This document shows, piece after piece, positions 8,043-16,298 of a stretch of 64,000 bases of DNA. The stretch covers positions 1-64,000 of the forward strand of contig CAYFMQ010000014.1 of the NCBI GenBank assembly GCA_964344255.1, written 5' to 3'. A program made the position numbers and the translations under genes. The notes beneath the pieces were generated by a model. The model searched no databases, was not told the DNA's origin, and was given only the letters and a program-made list of their open reading frames with translations. Position 1 is the first letter of the stretch; each line of letters starts with the position of its first letter. The DNA comes from JAJFIE01 sp964344255 (GTDB taxonomy: Bacteria > Pseudomonadota > Alphaproteobacteria > Rhodospirillales > Casp-alpha2).

Positions 8043-8735
8043 ATGGCAGATGATCTGATCGACAATAATGCCGGCGATGACGCCGGAAAGGAGCCCGATC
8101 CCCTGTATGAGGCGCAAACCGAGATCAGGACGCTCCATTCCACGATTTCCGCGCTTCGCGAAGAACTCGAACAGGCTTCCTACGAAAAGAACAAGGCCGT
8201 CCAGGAAGCCATGGCGGATCGAAGCGACGATCTTCGGCAGTTACAGGATACGACGCGGGTCATGCGCGACCAGATGGATAACGTCAATGCAGACAAGCAG
8301 ACCGAAGTGCAGGCTGCCTATGCCGAATCCGCCGCCGAAATCCGGCAGTTGAAGGAAACCATCGGCGCCATGCGTGACGATATGGATGCCCTGCACGCTT
8401 CAAAAGCGGAAGCGGTGCAGGAAGCCGTTTCAACTGCCAATACGGAGATCAAGCAGTTACGGGAAACCACGAACACGCTGCGCGACATGATTGAACGCGC
8501 CAAAGTCGAGGCTGATGAAGCTGTCCAGAAGGTAACCAGCGAATCACACACCGAAATTCGCCAATTGCGCCAGACCGCCGCTGAGCTGCGGGATCAGTTG
8601 GAACGGGAGACAATCGAATACCAAAATACCCTGCAGGACCTGGAACGGCGGAATCGTGACGACATCAGGGAAATGCAGGACACCATCGCTTCATTACGCG
8701 ATAAACTGGAAGAAAAGGAAAGAGGCGAGTCATAA
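8043..8735 (+). CDS. Coiled-coil protein of exact 36-residue repeats
   Basis: A 230-residue, very acidic, cytosolic protein. After a 26-residue leader, residues 27-206 are five 36-residue units in register and a sixth partial unit of 24 residues. Each unit begins (E/D)-(I/L)-(R/K)-x-(L/M) and has an LRD- or MRD-type core near its residue 12-14; the spacing never slips. A 36-residue period fits two heptads plus two hendecads, so the rod is probably a parallel coiled coil with modulated twist. No membrane segment or enzyme motif. It precedes the GAF-PAS cyclase but appears separately terminated. Function unknown; a scaffold or spacer is possible. Confidence 0.8.
   Translation: MADDLIDNNAGDDAGKEPDPLYEAQTEIRTLHSTISALREELEQASYEKNKAVQEAMADRSDDLRQLQDTTRVMRDQMDNVNADKQTEVQAAYAESAAEIRQLKETIGAMRDDMDALHASKAEAVQEAVSTANTEIKQLRETTNTLRDMIERAKVEADEAVQKVTSESHTEIRQLRQTAAELRDQLERETIEYQNTLQDLERRNRDDIREMQDTIASLRDKLEEKERGES
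8121..8732 (+). repeat. Five and two-thirds 108-bp coding repeats
   Basis: Six tandem units of 108 bp (last one 72 bp) in the coiled-coil gene, beginning at 8121, 8229, 8337, 8445, 8553 and 8661. They align perfectly by protein phase but have diverged at nucleotide level, so the duplication is old and the 36-residue register has been kept by selection. Confidence 0.8.
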
Positions 8736-8745
8736 GCCTTTTTTT
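8719..8745 (+). terminator. Terminator overlapping the coiled-coil gene stop
   Basis: The end of the gene (AAAGAGGC, 8719-8726) can pair with GCCTTTTT (8736-8743) around a 9-nt loop holding the stop codon, with one G-U pair, and merges into a T-run. This would separate the coiled-coil gene from the following cyclase gene. Confidence 0.5.
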
Positions 8746-8771
8746 ACGTTATAGTAGAACAGGTGTATAAG
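8743..8771 (+). promoter_or_regulatory. Candidate promoter of the GAF-PAS cyclase gene
   Basis: TTTACG and TATAAG are separated by exactly 17 nt, fitting a housekeeping sigma factor. It directly follows the hairpin that ends the upstream gene and lies about 75 nt before the cyclase start. Confidence 0.4.
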
Positions 8772-8847
8772 ATTAAACGCGCTTTCATAGCCAGTCGGTG
8801 GGTAAACACCGCAGTTTTTTTTGAGGGAACCGGAAAGGCTCAGTCAA

Positions 8848-11328
8848 TTGGCGACGACGGGTAAACAGGATTCGGCAGTCCGGCGGCTTGGTACGAAAAC
8901 CAAGGCGAAGCCGGCTAAACGCAAAAAGTCCAATGGGACAGGCCGTGGCGATAATGTGACGGCCATGCCGTCCGTGGAGAAAACCGTTGAGCTTGAAACG
9001 GTTGAAGTCGAAAATCCCACGGAGTCCGAAAAGAAACCCAAATCCAAACCCGTAGCTGCAAAAAAGGAAGACGAGGCGACGCACCATATCCAGCAGCGGT
9101 TGCGTCAGGTGGAAACCCTGTTGAACGTGTCGCACAGGGTCGCCGAACTGGAAACGCTGGATGACATTCTTCGCACATTGGTGGAAATGACCACGGAAGA
9201 ACTGGATGCCGATCGAGGCACCCTGTTCCTGAATGATCCATTGACGGAAGAACTGTACTCACGTGTCGCCCAGGGAAATATCCAGCGGGAAATTCGCATT
9301 CTCAACGATTCAGGCGTTGCCGGCCATGTCTTCCAGTCTGGTATCGGCGAGATCATCGACGACGCCTATCATGACGAACGCTTCAACAAAACCATCGATG
9401 AAACGACAGGATATCATACCAAGACCATCGTTTGTGCGCCGGTGCGGACCGTTCGCGGAGACGTTATCGGCGTCATCCAGGTCCTGAACAAGAATGGCGG
9501 ATACTTTACCCAGGACGATCTGGAACTGCTGGAGGCCATGACGACCCAGGCGACCTTGGCGTTGCAAAGCACCCAATTCGTTGAGCGCATGAAAAAGACC
9601 CGGGAACAGGAAATGCATTTCCTGGACCTGGTTTCCGATGTCACGTCGGAACTGGAACTCGGCACCCTGTTGCAACGCGTCATGAGCGAAGCGACGAAAA
9701 TGCTGGATGCGGACCGCTCAACGCTGTTCATCAACGATGAAAAAACCAACGAGCTGTTTTCACGTGTCGCCATGGGGGATTCTGTCGGCGAAATCAGACT
9801 ACCCAACCATCTGGGCATCGCGGGAACGGTATTCACGACGGGTGAGACCGTAAACATCCCCTACGCCTACGCCGACCTGCGGTTCAATCCGGCTTTTGAT
9901 AAGAAAACGGGTTACTTCACGCGTTCCATATTGTGTATCCCGGTGACCAACAAGAATGGCAAGGTAATAGGCGTCACGCAGGCTCTCAACAAACGCGGCG
10001 GCCCCTTCACGGACGAGGACGAGCAACGCCTGAAGGCCTTTACGGCGCAGGTTTCCATCGCGCTTGAAAACGCCAAGTTGTTCGATGACGTCCAGAACAT
10101 GAAGAACTACAACGAAAGCATGCTGGAAAGTATGTCTAACGCGGTGATCACGTTGGACGAAGACGGCAAGATCGTCACCTGCAACAAGGCTGGCCTCAAA
10201 ATTCTGGATGTCAAACCCGATGAGATTATCGGCCAGCTTGCAGAGGAATTCTTCGAAGAACCGAACCACTGGATTCACGAAAAAGTCCTGCAGGTTGAGG
10301 AATCCCAGGAATCGGATGAATTGGTGGACGCCACCATGGAGGTTGCCGGAGAAGAGCTTTCCGTCAACGCGCATTTCCTGCCTCTGTTGAACACCGAAGG
10401 TAACAAATTGGGCGCGATGATCATGCTTGAGGACATCAGCTCTGAAAAGCGGATGAAATCCACCATGTCCCGTTACATGGATCCGGGCATTGCGGACCAG
10501 ATGCTGTCCGGCGGCCAGGGAGAGGATATCATGGGCGGCGCCAGCAGCGAGGTCACGGTGCTGTTTTCCGATGTCCGTAGCTTTACGACCCTGACCGAGT
10601 CATTGGGTGCCCAGGGGACGGTCTCCATGCTGAACGAATACTTCACCATCATGGTGGATGTGATCACCAAGGAAGGCGGCATGTTGGACAAGTTCATCGG
10701 TGACGCCATCATGGCTGGTTTCGGTATTCCCGTCGCCCATGACGACGATGAGGACCGCGCCGTCCGCTCAGCCATCGGGATGATTACGGAGCTTTGGGAG
10801 CTCAATAAAATCCGTGAAGCGCGGGGCGAATTGCCAATCGATCACGGTGTCGGCCTGAACACGGGCATGGTGGTTTCCGGCAACATCGGATCGCCCAAGC
10901 GTATGGACTACACCATGATCGGAGATGGCGTGAACCTGGCGGCGCGTCTTGAATCGGCCTGCAAGCAGTATCACGCCCATATCCTGATCAGTGAGTTTAC
11001 CAAGGCGAAATTGAAAGGCACCTATCGCCTGCGCGACGTTGACCTGGTGGTGGTCAAGGGCAAGACGGAACCCGTCGGTGTCTACGAGGTTTTGGACTAC
11101 CACAATGACCAGACATTCCCGAACCTCATGGATGCGGTGAATTACTTCAATGAAGGTGTGAAACAATACCGAAGTGGTAATTGGGATGACGGCATCAGGA
11201 ACTTCAATGAAACCCTGAAGGTCAATCCCAATGACGAGCTGTCAACGGTGTATATCGAGCGGTGCGAACACCTGAAGGAGAATCCGCCGGATGACTGGAA
11301 CGGCGTCTGGGTGATGACCAGCAAGTAA
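8848..11328 (+). CDS. Adenylate cyclase, GAF-GAF-PAS-class III-TPR
   Basis: About 826 residues. The TTG at 8848 follows GGAAAGG by 9 nt and is chosen over an upstream TTG (8821) lacking such a site. After a Lys-rich linker come two GAF domains in tandem (about 85-240 and 250-410), a PAS domain (425-535), and a class III cyclase domain (565-745). Metal-binding Asp residues lie in VLFSDVRSF and FIGDAIMAGF; Lys in LDKFIGD fits ATP selection; the transition-state Asn and Arg are in VNLAARLES. The C-terminus is TPR-like and ends in ENPPDDWNGVWVMTSK. No membrane segment, so it is a cytosolic sensor making cAMP. It converges with a second cyclase that shares the same C-terminal motif. Confidence 0.9.
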   Translation: MATTGKQDSAVRRLGTKTKAKPAKRKKSNGTGRGDNVTAMPSVEKTVELETVEVENPTESEKKPKSKPVAAKKEDEATHHIQQRLRQVETLLNVSHRVAELETLDDILRTLVEMTTEELDADRGTLFLNDPLTEELYSRVAQGNIQREIRILNDSGVAGHVFQSGIGEIIDDAYHDERFNKTIDETTGYHTKTIVCAPVRTVRGDVIGVIQVLNKNGGYFTQDDLELLEAMTTQATLALQSTQFVERMKKTREQEMHFLDLVSDVTSELELGTLLQRVMSEATKMLDADRSTLFINDEKTNELFSRVAMGDSVGEIRLPNHLGIAGTVFTTGETVNIPYAYADLRFNPAFDKKTGYFTRSILCIPVTNKNGKVIGVTQALNKRGGPFTDEDEQRLKAFTAQVSIALENAKLFDDVQNMKNYNESMLESMSNAVITLDEDGKIVTCNKAGLKILDVKPDEIIGQLAEEFFEEPNHWIHEKVLQVEESQESDELVDATMEVAGEELSVNAHFLPLLNTEGNKLGAMIMLEDISSEKRMKSTMSRYMDPGIADQMLSGGQGEDIMGGASSEVTVLFSDVRSFTTLTESLGAQGTVSMLNEYFTIMVDVITKEGGMLDKFIGDAIMAGFGIPVAHDDDEDRAVRSAIGMITELWELNKIREARGELPIDHGVGLNTGMVVSGNIGSPKRMDYTMIGDGVNLAARLESACKQYHAHILISEFTKAKLKGTYRLRDVDLVVVKGKTEPVGVYEVLDYHNDQTFPNLMDAVNYFNEGVKQYRSGNWDDGIRNFNETLKVNPNDELSTVYIERCEHLKENPPDDWNGVWVMTSK

Positions 11329-11341
11329 CCTGGCGGCTTCT

Positions 11342-13606
11342 TTACTTGGTCGTGGCGATATAAACGCCATCCCAATCCGCTGGCGGCGGGTTTTCTTTAT
11401 AATCAGCGATGCGGTCTTCGTAGAGATCGCACAGGGTATCAAGGGTGATATCCAGCTTCCATGGCCGGTGCTCTTCATCACCCAACGTCCTGATCTCACT
11501 GAACATCCCGAGCGCTTCATCCCACCGCTGGGACTGATAGGTGCTGATGGCGTTATGGATTTTCTCCTTGATGGCGAGGAATGCCTGATCGTCCTTGATC
11601 TCGGCGTCGCCCATAAGGCCGAAAATCCGAACACCCTCCGTCTTGCCTTTCACCTGGATGTAATCCAGATCGATGGTCGCCAGGCGGTCCTTGACGTGCT
11701 CGTGCGTGTCGGTGCCGAGAACGACATTCATGCCATAGGTTTTGCTTTGGCCCTCCAGACGGGACGCCAGGTTCACCGTATCGCCGAGCACGGAATAATC
11801 GAACCGCATGTCCGATCCCATGTTGCCGACAACGCAAGGACCTGTGTTCAGGCCGAGACCCACTTTCAGCGGGATGTGCTTGCGCCCCTCCTCTTCCGCT
11901 TCCTTTTCCAGGCGATCATTCAGGGGCTGCATTTCATCCAGCATGGCAAGGGCGGAAATGCAGCCGTGATAGGGATGATCATCATCATCCAAAGGCGCGT
12001 TCCAGAAGGCCATGATGCAGTCGCCCATGTACTTGTCGATGGTGCCGTGGCGTTCAAGGATGACGTTGGTGAGCGGCGTCAGCAGCTTGTTGATCAGGGA
12101 CGTCAGGCCGACAGCATCGAACTGTTCGGAAATCGTCGTGAAGCCGCGCACATCACAGAACAGCAGGGTCATATCACGCATGTCGCCGCCGAGCTTCAAC
12201 TCGCCCGGGTTCTCGGCAACGCGTTCCACCATGTCCGGCGACAGGTACTTGGAAAACGCGTCACGGGTCTGGCGGCGCTGTGCTTCTTCGCGGGCGTAAC
12301 CGGAAAAGGTCAGGGTCGTATAGAGTAACAGGATCGAAACGACGGCGAACGCGGAATCAAACAGCATCTTGTGTTCGCTGAACAGATACCATGACGAGCC
12401 GCCGGCGCCGGAGGCAATGACAAGAAAGACACCCAGGGCCCACTTGGCGCCGACCCACGGCACCAAAATGATCATTAACAGGCCACCGAGAAGAATGAAA
12501 AACAGCTCAACCGCATCCGCATAGTTCGGCCGTGACAGAAAGCTTTTCTCGACTGCGTTCTCGATGACCTGGGCGTGGACCTCCACCCCGGGAATGATGC
12601 CTTCCGTCGGAATGGAGCGAATATCGAGCATGCCGACGGCGGACGTACCGACAAGGGCCAGCTTGCCCTTGATCAGGTTGGGATCGACCGTTCCGTTCAA
12701 TACATCCTTAGCCGGGATGTACTTGGATTTATCGCTCCTGGAATAATAAGGATAGGTCCGCCCGATCTTGTCGGTGGGAATTTTAAGGTTCTTGGCGATG
12801 GCGACCTGTCGCACGCCGGCAACGGTAGTTTCCACCAGCATGGTTTGGCGACCCGTCGCCAACCGCAGCATTTCAACGGAGAGCGAGGGATACATGTGAT
12901 CGTCATAGACGAACAGCGTGGGAACGCGACGGACAATGCCGTCCAGTTCGGGCACCAGCGAGAAGATGCCGTGACCGCCCATCTTGTGATTGGCGGCTTT
13001 TTCGATAACGGGGATGTTTCTGACCAGCGAGGGAACATTCGGCAGGTAGCTACGCGGGTCGGGAGCATTCTTGGATAGTTTGCGCACCGCAACTGATTTC
13101 TTGACCGGTGGGCCTTTGGCGGTATCCAGTTCCTCCCAATAAGCGGCCTGCCCCAGAACCACGCGGGTCTGGCGGATGATATTGGCGAACGCTTCGTCGT
13201 TGCCGCTCAGCTTGGTGAGCTTGGCCTTGGTCTCTTCGTCCAGTCCGGCAAGCGAGTTGGCCACATCGGACGGATTCATCCTGTCGGGTTCGGGGAAGAC
13301 AACGTCAAACCCGACCACGCCGACACCCATAATGAAGAGGTTTTTCACCATATCCGCGACGATATTACGGGGCCACGGCCACTGGCCGACTTCGTTCAGG
13401 CTTGCCTCATCCAGGTCAATAATGATGACCGGTGAAGTTCCTTCCGCCGGAATAGGACGGGGTTGGAGTTTTTCGTAAAAATCGAAGGTCTTGTTCCGGA
13501 CAAATTCGATTGGATAGGGATTCATCCAGTAGACAACAAGAAAGACAGCCAGCATGGCGAGGCCGACTAAACGATCAAAGCTGAACGCGCGTTTCAAGAA
13601 CTTCAT
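11342..13606 (-). CDS. CHASE2-domain adenylate cyclase
   Basis: About 754 residues. The ATG at 13606 with AAAGG upstream is preferred to a GTG at 13657. A first membrane segment (about 10-28) is followed by a periplasmic CHASE2 sensor domain (30-330), three membrane segments (about 340-425) and a cytosolic class III cyclase domain (470-650). Catalytic features: metal Asp in LLFCDVRGF and MGDCIMAF, Lys in IDKYMGD, and Asn/Arg in VNLASRLEG. The tail holds a helical TPR-like repeat and ends in ENPPPADWDGVYIATTK, almost the same ending as the neighbouring cyclase. It is predicted to convert an extracytoplasmic signal to cAMP. Thirteen bases separate the two convergent genes. Confidence 0.92.
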   Translation of the reverse strand: MKFLKRAFSFDRLVGLAMLAVFLVVYWMNPYPIEFVRNKTFDFYEKLQPRPIPAEGTSPVIIIDLDEASLNEVGQWPWPRNIVADMVKNLFIMGVGVVGFDVVFPEPDRMNPSDVANSLAGLDEETKAKLTKLSGNDEAFANIIRQTRVVLGQAAYWEELDTAKGPPVKKSVAVRKLSKNAPDPRSYLPNVPSLVRNIPVIEKAANHKMGGHGIFSLVPELDGIVRRVPTLFVYDDHMYPSLSVEMLRLATGRQTMLVETTVAGVRQVAIAKNLKIPTDKIGRTYPYYSRSDKSKYIPAKDVLNGTVDPNLIKGKLALVGTSAVGMLDIRSIPTEGIIPGVEVHAQVIENAVEKSFLSRPNYADAVELFFILLGGLLMIILVPWVGAKWALGVFLVIASGAGGSSWYLFSEHKMLFDSAFAVVSILLLYTTLTFSGYAREEAQRRQTRDAFSKYLSPDMVERVAENPGELKLGGDMRDMTLLFCDVRGFTTISEQFDAVGLTSLINKLLTPLTNVILERHGTIDKYMGDCIMAFWNAPLDDDDHPYHGCISALAMLDEMQPLNDRLEKEAEEEGRKHIPLKVGLGLNTGPCVVGNMGSDMRFDYSVLGDTVNLASRLEGQSKTYGMNVVLGTDTHEHVKDRLATIDLDYIQVKGKTEGVRIFGLMGDAEIKDDQAFLAIKEKIHNAISTYQSQRWDEALGMFSEIRTLGDEEHRPWKLDITLDTLCDLYEDRIADYKENPPPADWDGVYIATTK

Positions 13607-13823
13607 TTTGGCCTTTATTATTTTCTGGGGCCGGTAATGCCTTCCTGTAGCTGACACTAGAACAGGGAGTATGGTGGACGGTCAAGGGAAATAAATATGA
13701 AGTCACCAGTAAGCTTAAGTAATTCAATAACTTCTTAACGCTCGTGTGACATAAATTTACCGGCTGCCCATGGCTGGGCGGTGGTCGCTAGCGTGCGCCG
13801 ATTTAGGGACGTATACTCGTCAC

Positions 13824-16286
13824 ATGGGCAATTCGACAGACAGATCGTGGATCAAACCACTCTATAAGAAGCTTGCGCCGGTGTTGCGCGAGGTATTCGT
13901 CATGTCGTTTTTTGTCAATATTCTTGCGCTTGGCGTCCCGATTTTTACCCTGCAGGTTTATGACCGAGTCGTCCAGCATGCGGGCATCAGCACGCTCTAT
14001 GGACTGGCCGTCGGCCTGGTGATTGTCCTGTTGTTTGATTATGTGTTGCGTCAGGCGCGTTCGCGTATCATGCAGACGGTTGCGCTTCGCGTTGACGTGG
14101 AAGTGGGCCGGGCGCTTTTTGAGAAGTTTACCGCCCTGCCCTTGAATGTTCTTGAAACGCGAAGCGGCAATTACTGGCAATCGTTGTTCCGTGACGTCGA
14201 TACGGTGAGAAACACCCTGTCCGGCGCGCCGGCGATCCTGATCTGCGACCTTCCCTTTGCTGTCATGTTTTTCGTGGTGATCTACATTATCGCCAAGCCT
14301 ATCGTGTGGGTGCTGGTTATTGTCATGGTGCTGTTCCTGTTTGTGACATGGCGTGCGGGGGCCGCTACCGGCAAGGCAAGTTCCTCAGAGCGGAACAGTT
14401 CCCAGGACCGTGACAGCCTTATCTCGGAAATGATTCAGGGACGGGCTACGATCAAGGCGCTGGCCCTGGAAGGCGCCATGCGGCCCATGTGGGAAGAGCG
14501 GCATGCCACGAATATCAGTAACGCCATTACCCGCGGCGGTAGGACTGACGCCTTTACCAATCTCGGACAGACGCTGACCCAATCCACGAGCCTGATGATG
14601 ACGTCCTTCGGTGCGCTCGCCATTATCGGACAGGACCTAACCATGGGGTCGCTGATTGCCACGAACATGCTGTCCAGCCGCTTGCTAGGCCCGCTTAACC
14701 AGCTTGTATCACAGTGGCGGGTTTACAGCGGCTATCGTCAGGCGGTCGATCGCCTGGGTGAGATATTCAATATTGAAAGCGAGCGCACGGAAAGCGAAGT
14801 CAAGCTGGACAAACCAAAGGGCAGGATCGAGGCGCATAACCTGACTTTCGCCTACGCTGAAGGCTTGCCGCCGGTCTGCGACAACGTAACCGTTACTTTC
14901 GAGGCCAGCGGCATCCACGCTCTTGTCGGGCGTAACGGCAGCGGCAAGACAACGCTGTTGAAGATGCTGCAGGGGCTTTACCGGCCCAGCAATGGCCGGG
15001 TGTTGCTGGATGGCGCCGACATCTCCCAGTTTTCCCGCGCCGAACTGGCCCAGTGGATGGGGTATGTTCCCCAGGAAAGTACGCTGTTTGCCGGTACGGT
15101 CCGCGATAACATTACCAACCGATACCCCGGCGCGACGGATGATGAAATCATCCGTGCGGCCAAGGCATCAGGGGTTCACGATTTCATTATCGACCTGCCA
15201 GACGGGTATGGGTCGGACATTGGCGAGGCGGGTCGACGCCTGTCGGGTGGACAGCGCCAACGCATTGCCATCGCCAGGGCCTTGATTGGCGATCCTTCTG
15301 TGTTGATGCTTGATGAGCCTTCCAGCAGCCTGGACCGCCATGCGGAACAGGAACTGCGGGATACGTTGAAGGAACTTTCCAAGGAACTGACCGTCATCAT
15401 GGTTACCCACAGTCCGATCCTGCTGGCGGCTTGTGACAATCTGGTCGCGTTGGACAAGGGCAAGGTGGCGCTGGCAGGTCCGGCGAAAGATATCCTTCCC
15501 CGCCTTTTCGGTGTCGCGCCCAAACCGGACACGCCCTCCAGCGGCAGTCCGGGTGCATCTCCTCCCAAGCCTCCTGCCAGTCCTGCCACCCCGTCTCCAA
15601 CGCCCCCCAAACCCCCTGCCCCGGCTGGCGAGGGTGCTGGAGCAGAAACAGCAACGGCGAGTCCGTCTGAGGAAGCTAAGGCGCCTTTGCCGAGACCGGC
15701 GGCTCTTGGCGCAGTACCGCCTTCCAAACCTGCGCCATCTCCGGTACCAACAAAGACAAAAGCAGCGTCCGCCAAGGCGAACGTGAAACCATCACCAAAA
15801 CCATCACCAAAGCCAGCACCGAAACCGGCGCCTAAGCCGGCAGCGAAACCTGCATCAACACAGCCCGCCAAGCCTGCCGTTAAACCAGTCGGCAAACCCG
15901 TTGTGGCGAAACCGCCCAAACCGGCGCCGGATGAAAAACCGGAAACTTCCGCTGAAGAGAAAGAAGCGCCGCAGGTTTCAGCGGAGCCCAAGAGTGTGCC
16001 GCCTCAAGATCAGGATGAGAAACAGCCTCCTGCACAGGAGAAGCCGGAGAAGCAGGCGTTTGCGAAAATCGAGCCGGTGAAAATGGCTGTTCCCAGATCT
16101 GAGATTGAGAAAAAAGAGGAAAACCGGGAAGAACGGCCGGAGGAAGATCGCGACAAGACGGATGAGGATTCCGATCCTCCCAAGCCTGCACCGGGACACC
16201 CTGTTTATGAAGATAGCGACGATCCCTATTCAGATGCGCTACAATCATTATCTACGGATCGCGAAGATCCTTTCAGGCCGCAATAG
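13824..16286 (+). CDS. Type I secretion ABC exporter with long Pro/Lys/Ala tail
   Basis: About 820 residues. The ATG at 13824 (AGGGAC upstream) is preferred over 13770. The first half is a six-helix ABC exporter membrane domain without a C39 peptidase domain. The ATPase has Walker A GRNGSGKTT (about residue 369), signature LSGGQRQRIAIARAL, Walker B VLMLDEPSSSLD and the switch His in VTHS. Where related exporters stop (about 565), this one adds about 250 residues, first Pro/Ala/Lys-rich with PKPS/PKPA repeats, then acidic. The HlyD adaptor follows 12 nt downstream. Together they would need a TolC-like outer-membrane partner, which is absent from the window, as is any RTX substrate. Confidence 0.9.
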   Translation: MGNSTDRSWIKPLYKKLAPVLREVFVMSFFVNILALGVPIFTLQVYDRVVQHAGISTLYGLAVGLVIVLLFDYVLRQARSRIMQTVALRVDVEVGRALFEKFTALPLNVLETRSGNYWQSLFRDVDTVRNTLSGAPAILICDLPFAVMFFVVIYIIAKPIVWVLVIVMVLFLFVTWRAGAATGKASSSERNSSQDRDSLISEMIQGRATIKALALEGAMRPMWEERHATNISNAITRGGRTDAFTNLGQTLTQSTSLMMTSFGALAIIGQDLTMGSLIATNMLSSRLLGPLNQLVSQWRVYSGYRQAVDRLGEIFNIESERTESEVKLDKPKGRIEAHNLTFAYAEGLPPVCDNVTVTFEASGIHALVGRNGSGKTTLLKMLQGLYRPSNGRVLLDGADISQFSRAELAQWMGYVPQESTLFAGTVRDNITNRYPGATDDEIIRAAKASGVHDFIIDLPDGYGSDIGEAGRRLSGGQRQRIAIARALIGDPSVLMLDEPSSSLDRHAEQELRDTLKELSKELTVIMVTHSPILLAACDNLVALDKGKVALAGPAKDILPRLFGVAPKPDTPSSGSPGASPPKPPASPATPSPTPPKPPAPAGEGAGAETATASPSEEAKAPLPRPAALGAVPPSKPAPSPVPTKTKAASAKANVKPSPKPSPKPAPKPAPKPAAKPASTQPAKPAVKPVGKPVVAKPPKPAPDEKPETSAEEKEAPQVSAEPKSVPPQDQDEKQPPAQEKPEKQAFAKIEPVKMAVPRSEIEKKEENREERPEEDRDKTDEDSDPPKPAPGHPVYEDSDDPYSDALQSLSTDREDPFRPQ
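15786..15861 (+). repeat. 12-bp tandem repeats coding PKPx in exporter tail
   Basis: Two exact 12-bp copies (AAACCATCACCA) at 15786 and 15798, followed by several decayed copies, encode PKPSPKPSPKPAPKPAPKPA-like sequence. This indicates that the tail grew by slippage and is likely disordered. Confidence 0.75.
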
Positions 16287-16298
16287 GATAGAAGTGTA

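Noticed and set aside
11468..12328. 286-codon plus-strand frame
   Set aside because: Antisense to the CHASE2 cyclase, whose domains are unmistakable on the other strand.
15176..15991. 271-codon minus-strand frame rich in Gly, Ala and Leu
   Set aside because: It is the antisense of the exporter ATPase and its repetitive Pro/Lys tail; the composition mirrors GC-rich codons and there is no ribosome-binding site.
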